Of a DNA stretch of 25,591 bases, positions 24,169 to 25,591 are shown in pieces; the first letter of the stretch is position 1; each line of letters starts with the position of its first letter. Source of the stretch: Chitinophagaceae bacterium (lineage in GTDB: Bacteria > Bacteroidota > Bacteroidia > Chitinophagales > Chitinophagaceae); the NCBI GenBank assembly GCA_947472635.1, contig CANJDY010000007.1:1-25591 (forward strand). The letters run 5' to 3'. The notes below the pieces were generated by a model. That model was not told the origin of the DNA. It did not search any database and saw only the letters and a list, made by a program, of their open reading frames with translations. The position numbers and the translations under genes are program-made.

Positions 24169-24898
24169 TGATGTAATAAATCCTACCTATAATTTCTCTG
24201 ATTCCAATTTCAGTTAATTCTAAATTTATTGAACTAGGAAGAAAGTACATAAATGTGACTTGATTATTTCCACTAGTTTTATAATCTACATTATAGGGAA
24301 TTACTTCAATACCTTGTTTCTCAAAGAGCTTCTTTGCTCTATACATATGATAAGACGATGTTACAAGTATAATCCTCTTACTTGGGCTAATTAATTCTTT
24401 TACAGCCACTGCCTCGTCTGCAGTATTCTCCACATCTTTTGTAACAAATATCTTTTCAGAAGGTATGTCACTTGAAATGGCATATTCCTTTAAGACGTCT
24501 CCCTCAGTTTTTCTTACTTTATCCCATGGCATTTTGCCTCCCGTAAATACTAGCTTTTGAGCCTTGCCTGCTTTAAATAAAGCGATCCCTCCAAAAAATC
24601 GATCGGGATCTCCCCATTCTACATAGGTTGCGTCTCCAATTTCATTTATTTCCAACATTCCACTTAGCACTACAATTGCATCTGCACTATCTATAGCGTT
24701 GATGGGTTTTCTGTATTCACTACCTTCTACTAGTTTAAAGAAGTTATTAGAGAATATAGGAGTTGATAGGATATATAGTAACCCAATGGCTATATAGATT
24801 AGCTTTTTCTTATTCTTGATTAATCCTATTAGTATTAATATGATGACTAGCATGATTGGAAGAACGAAGGTGGGCAGTATTTTGTGTAGGTAGATCAT
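24158..24898 (-). CDS. YdcF/SanA/ElyC-family membrane protein (DUF218)
   Basis: About 246 residues. Two N-terminal membrane segments (PTFVLPIMLVIILILIGLI; KLIYIAIGLLYILSTPIF) precede a soluble DUF218 domain that is likely periplasmic, with ADAIVVLSG, GGIALFKAGKAQKLVFTGG and ILVTSSYHMYRAKKLFEKQG, the classic SanA/YdcF signature. ElyC and SanA in E. coli affect envelope integrity and undecaprenyl-phosphate-dependent pathways; the activity of the domain itself is poorly defined. The frame is open to a TTG at 24913, but I choose the ATG at 24898. It converges on the polysaccharide cluster and may not share its regulation. An envelope role fits the neighbourhood. Confidence 0.85.
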   Translation of the reverse strand: MIYLHKILPTFVLPIMLVIILILIGLIKNKKKLIYIAIGLLYILSTPIFSNNFFKLVEGSEYRKPINAIDSADAIVVLSGMLEINEIGDATYVEWGDPDRFFGGIALFKAGKAQKLVFTGGKMPWDKVRKTEGDVLKEYAISSDIPSEKIFVTKDVENTADEAVAVKELISPSKRIILVTSSYHMYRAKKLFEKQGIEVIPYNVDYKTSGNNQVTFMYFLPSSINLELTEIGIREIIGRIYYIIKG

Positions 24899-25110
24899 TG
24901 GAGTGCTTGTCAATTTTAAAGTTAATGATTTCTCTGCGAATATAATCTTATGTGTTTTAATGGGATTTCGGGGCCTTTAATTTTGTATCAACCCCCTATC
25001 AACTGGATAAATTTCCAAAAACAGTTCGACTGTTTTGTTGGTTCTGAATGTAAAAGATATGTGTAATTTTATTTTCGCTATATGTTAATTAAAACTATCA
25101 TTTTTTAATT
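24899..25110. other. Intergenic region upstream of the YdcF-like gene
   Basis: About 210 bp with no supportable gene. It holds one perfect inverted repeat (25018-25036), described separately. I could not identify a convincing Bacteroidota -33/-7 promoter pair for the minus-strand gene; TATATTCG on the minus strand near 24935-24942 resembles a -7 box, but without a properly spaced -33 element. Confidence 0.5.
25018..25036. terminator. Perfect 8-bp inverted repeat, possible terminator for the hipA remnant
   Basis: AAAACAGT and ACTGTTTT flank a TCG loop. The A-tract/T-tract stem resembles simple bidirectional terminators. It lies about 75 bp beyond the hipA stop on the minus strand. No further T-run follows, so support is weak. 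Confidence 0.35.
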
Positions 25111-25446
25111 TTAAAGGTGGATTAGTGATGAAGCGATTGAATCACGTAGTTTAGAAGAAACCTGCACTTCGTCAGCAAAGTTGCCCCATTGATTTATTAT
25201 GAGAGAAATTTCTTCAATTGTTTGAGCTGCTTTCTTGTTTTTTATGGTATTTCCAATAGCAAGTAAATCTTCTTTAGTTATTCCTGAGCGTTTTCCATTT
25301 ATACTTAGTGCGTGCTGACTTACCCATCGGTGATTGGGCTGATAGGCATGGCATATATCGTATGCAGGTGCTAATTCCCATTCGCCGTCTTTTTGCAATC
25401 TAAATGCAAAATTTTTTGTGTGGTCATCGCAGTTCTGAGCTATATA
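25111..25446 (-). pseudogene. hipA-type toxin kinase, 3' fragment cut by an IS element
   Basis: The C-terminal about 110 residues of a HipA-family Ser/Thr kinase. The minus-strand frame reads IAQNCDDHTKNFAF, where N-x-DDHxKNF holds the catalytic Asp of HipA_C proteins. It is followed by QKDGEWELAPAYDICHAY, with the LAPAYD metal-binding Asp, and ends ASSLIHL with TAA. The frame stays open upstream of about 25446, but the residues there no longer look like HipA, and an IS3-type orfA begins at 25518 in the opposite direction. The N-terminal and P-loop parts of HipA are therefore missing from this side, so the remnant cannot be an active kinase alone. No hipB is visible. The exact break is uncertain by about 10 bp. 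Confidence 0.8.
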
Positions 25447-25591
25447 ATACTCCCCAAATTTCGGACAGGTACTTAAAATAGAAAATAGTACATTTAAAAA
25501 CCTGTAAATCTGAAAAAATGAGTAAAATTAGTCGTCGGAAATTTAGTTCGGCATTTAAATCCAAAGTATGTATTGAAGCTATCAAGGAACA
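25441..25591 (+). mobile_element. Left end of an IS3-family insertion sequence (runs off the window)
   Basis: The junction with hipA lies near 25436-25452. The stretch CTCCCCAAATTTCGGACAGG at 25450-25469 has the look of an IS3-family terminal inverted repeat, recalled rather than searched. ACAGGT (25465-25470) and ACCTGT (25500-25505) could form a small hairpin ahead of the transposase gene. The right end and target duplication are outside the window. Confidence 0.65.
25518..25591 (+). CDS. IS3-family transposase OrfA, N-terminal 24 codons
   Basis: Starts at ATG 25518 and runs off the window. The visible residues MSKISRRKFSSAFK then SKVCIEAIKE match the start of IS3-family OrfA proteins (pattern K-R-R-K-F-S-x-E-F-K-x-K-V-x-x-E-A-I-K-E), which form the helix-turn-helix DNA-binding subunit; OrfB is usually made by frameshifting. 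Direction is away from the cluster. The short length limits certainty of the subgroup. Confidence 0.78.
   Translation, partial: MSKISRRKFSSAFKSKVCIEAIKE

Noticed and set aside
24978..24985. TAATTTTG on the + strand as a Bacteroidota -7 promoter box
   Set aside because: No -33 element at the right distance and no + strand gene downstream to serve.
1..25591. CRISPR array, tRNA or rRNA genes
   Set aside because: No regularly spaced direct repeats and no cloverleaf or rRNA-like stretches were noticed; nearly the whole window is protein coding.

Overview
The window is an AT-rich surface-polysaccharide (O-antigen or capsule) biosynthesis locus, most likely from a member of the Bacteroidota. That assignment rests on overall style: low GC, tightly packed or overlapping genes without clear Shine-Dalgarno sequences, several TTG starts, a terminal PglD-PglE-PglC-type trio, and a HipA fragment with the DDHTKNF motif. 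It is an inference, not a proof. Twenty-two genes run on the + strand from base 1 to 24156, with gaps of at most about 60 bp and many short overlaps, so they probably form one long transcription unit whose promoter lies upstream of the window.

Layout. (1) 1-2643: nucleotide-sugar genes, namely the 3' end of a GDP-mannose 4,6-dehydratase, a GDP-L-fucose synthase and a UDP-HexNAc 6-dehydrogenase, giving GDP-L-fucose and a UDP-N-acetylhexosaminuronate. (2) 2659-11215: a nine-gene block built around a NeuB/SpsE-type acid-sugar synthase. It holds a GNAT acetyltransferase, a xylose-isomerase-like TIM barrel, a tandem-CBS/DegT aminotransferase fusion, a methyltransferase carrying a G10 tract, a Gfo/Idh/MocA oxidoreductase, an SpsF-like cytidylyltransferase, a class III aminotransferase of the GSA-aminomutase type and a PtmA-like short-chain dehydrogenase. 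It looks like a nonulosonic-acid pathway, but the usual NDP-sugar dehydratase and hydrolysing 2-epimerase are not in the window. (3) 11193-18028: a very AT-rich assembly segment with Wzy polymerase, Wzx flippase, an unfamiliar GT-B-like protein with HP and STS motifs, a GT2, a GT-A-like protein of unnamed family and an FkbM methyltransferase. (4) 18035-21791: HisH-like, HisF-like (with the cyclase residue Asp11 replaced by Leu), a GT4 and a WbpG/WbuX-type amidotransferase, together an acetamidino-sugar module. (5) 21798-24156: PglD-, PglE- and PglC-like proteins, which would make a bacillosamine-type sugar and load it as sugar-phosphate on undecaprenyl phosphate.

After the cluster the strand switches. 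A YdcF/SanA/ElyC-type membrane protein converges on the last cluster gene, and an inverted repeat covers both stop codons. Next is the 3' part of a hipA toxin-kinase gene whose 5' part is missing, apparently because an IS3-family element (start of its orfA at 25518) has inserted there.

Working model: the PglC-like enzyme starts the lipid-linked unit with a diacetamido-6-deoxyhexose. The GTs add fucose, an acetamidino-modified sugar and probably a CMP-activated nonulosonate-like acid. Wzx flips the unit and Wzy polymerises it. The most novel elements are the noncanonical nonulosonate block with its CBS-aminotransferase fusion, and a likely phase-variable methyltransferase inside that block.
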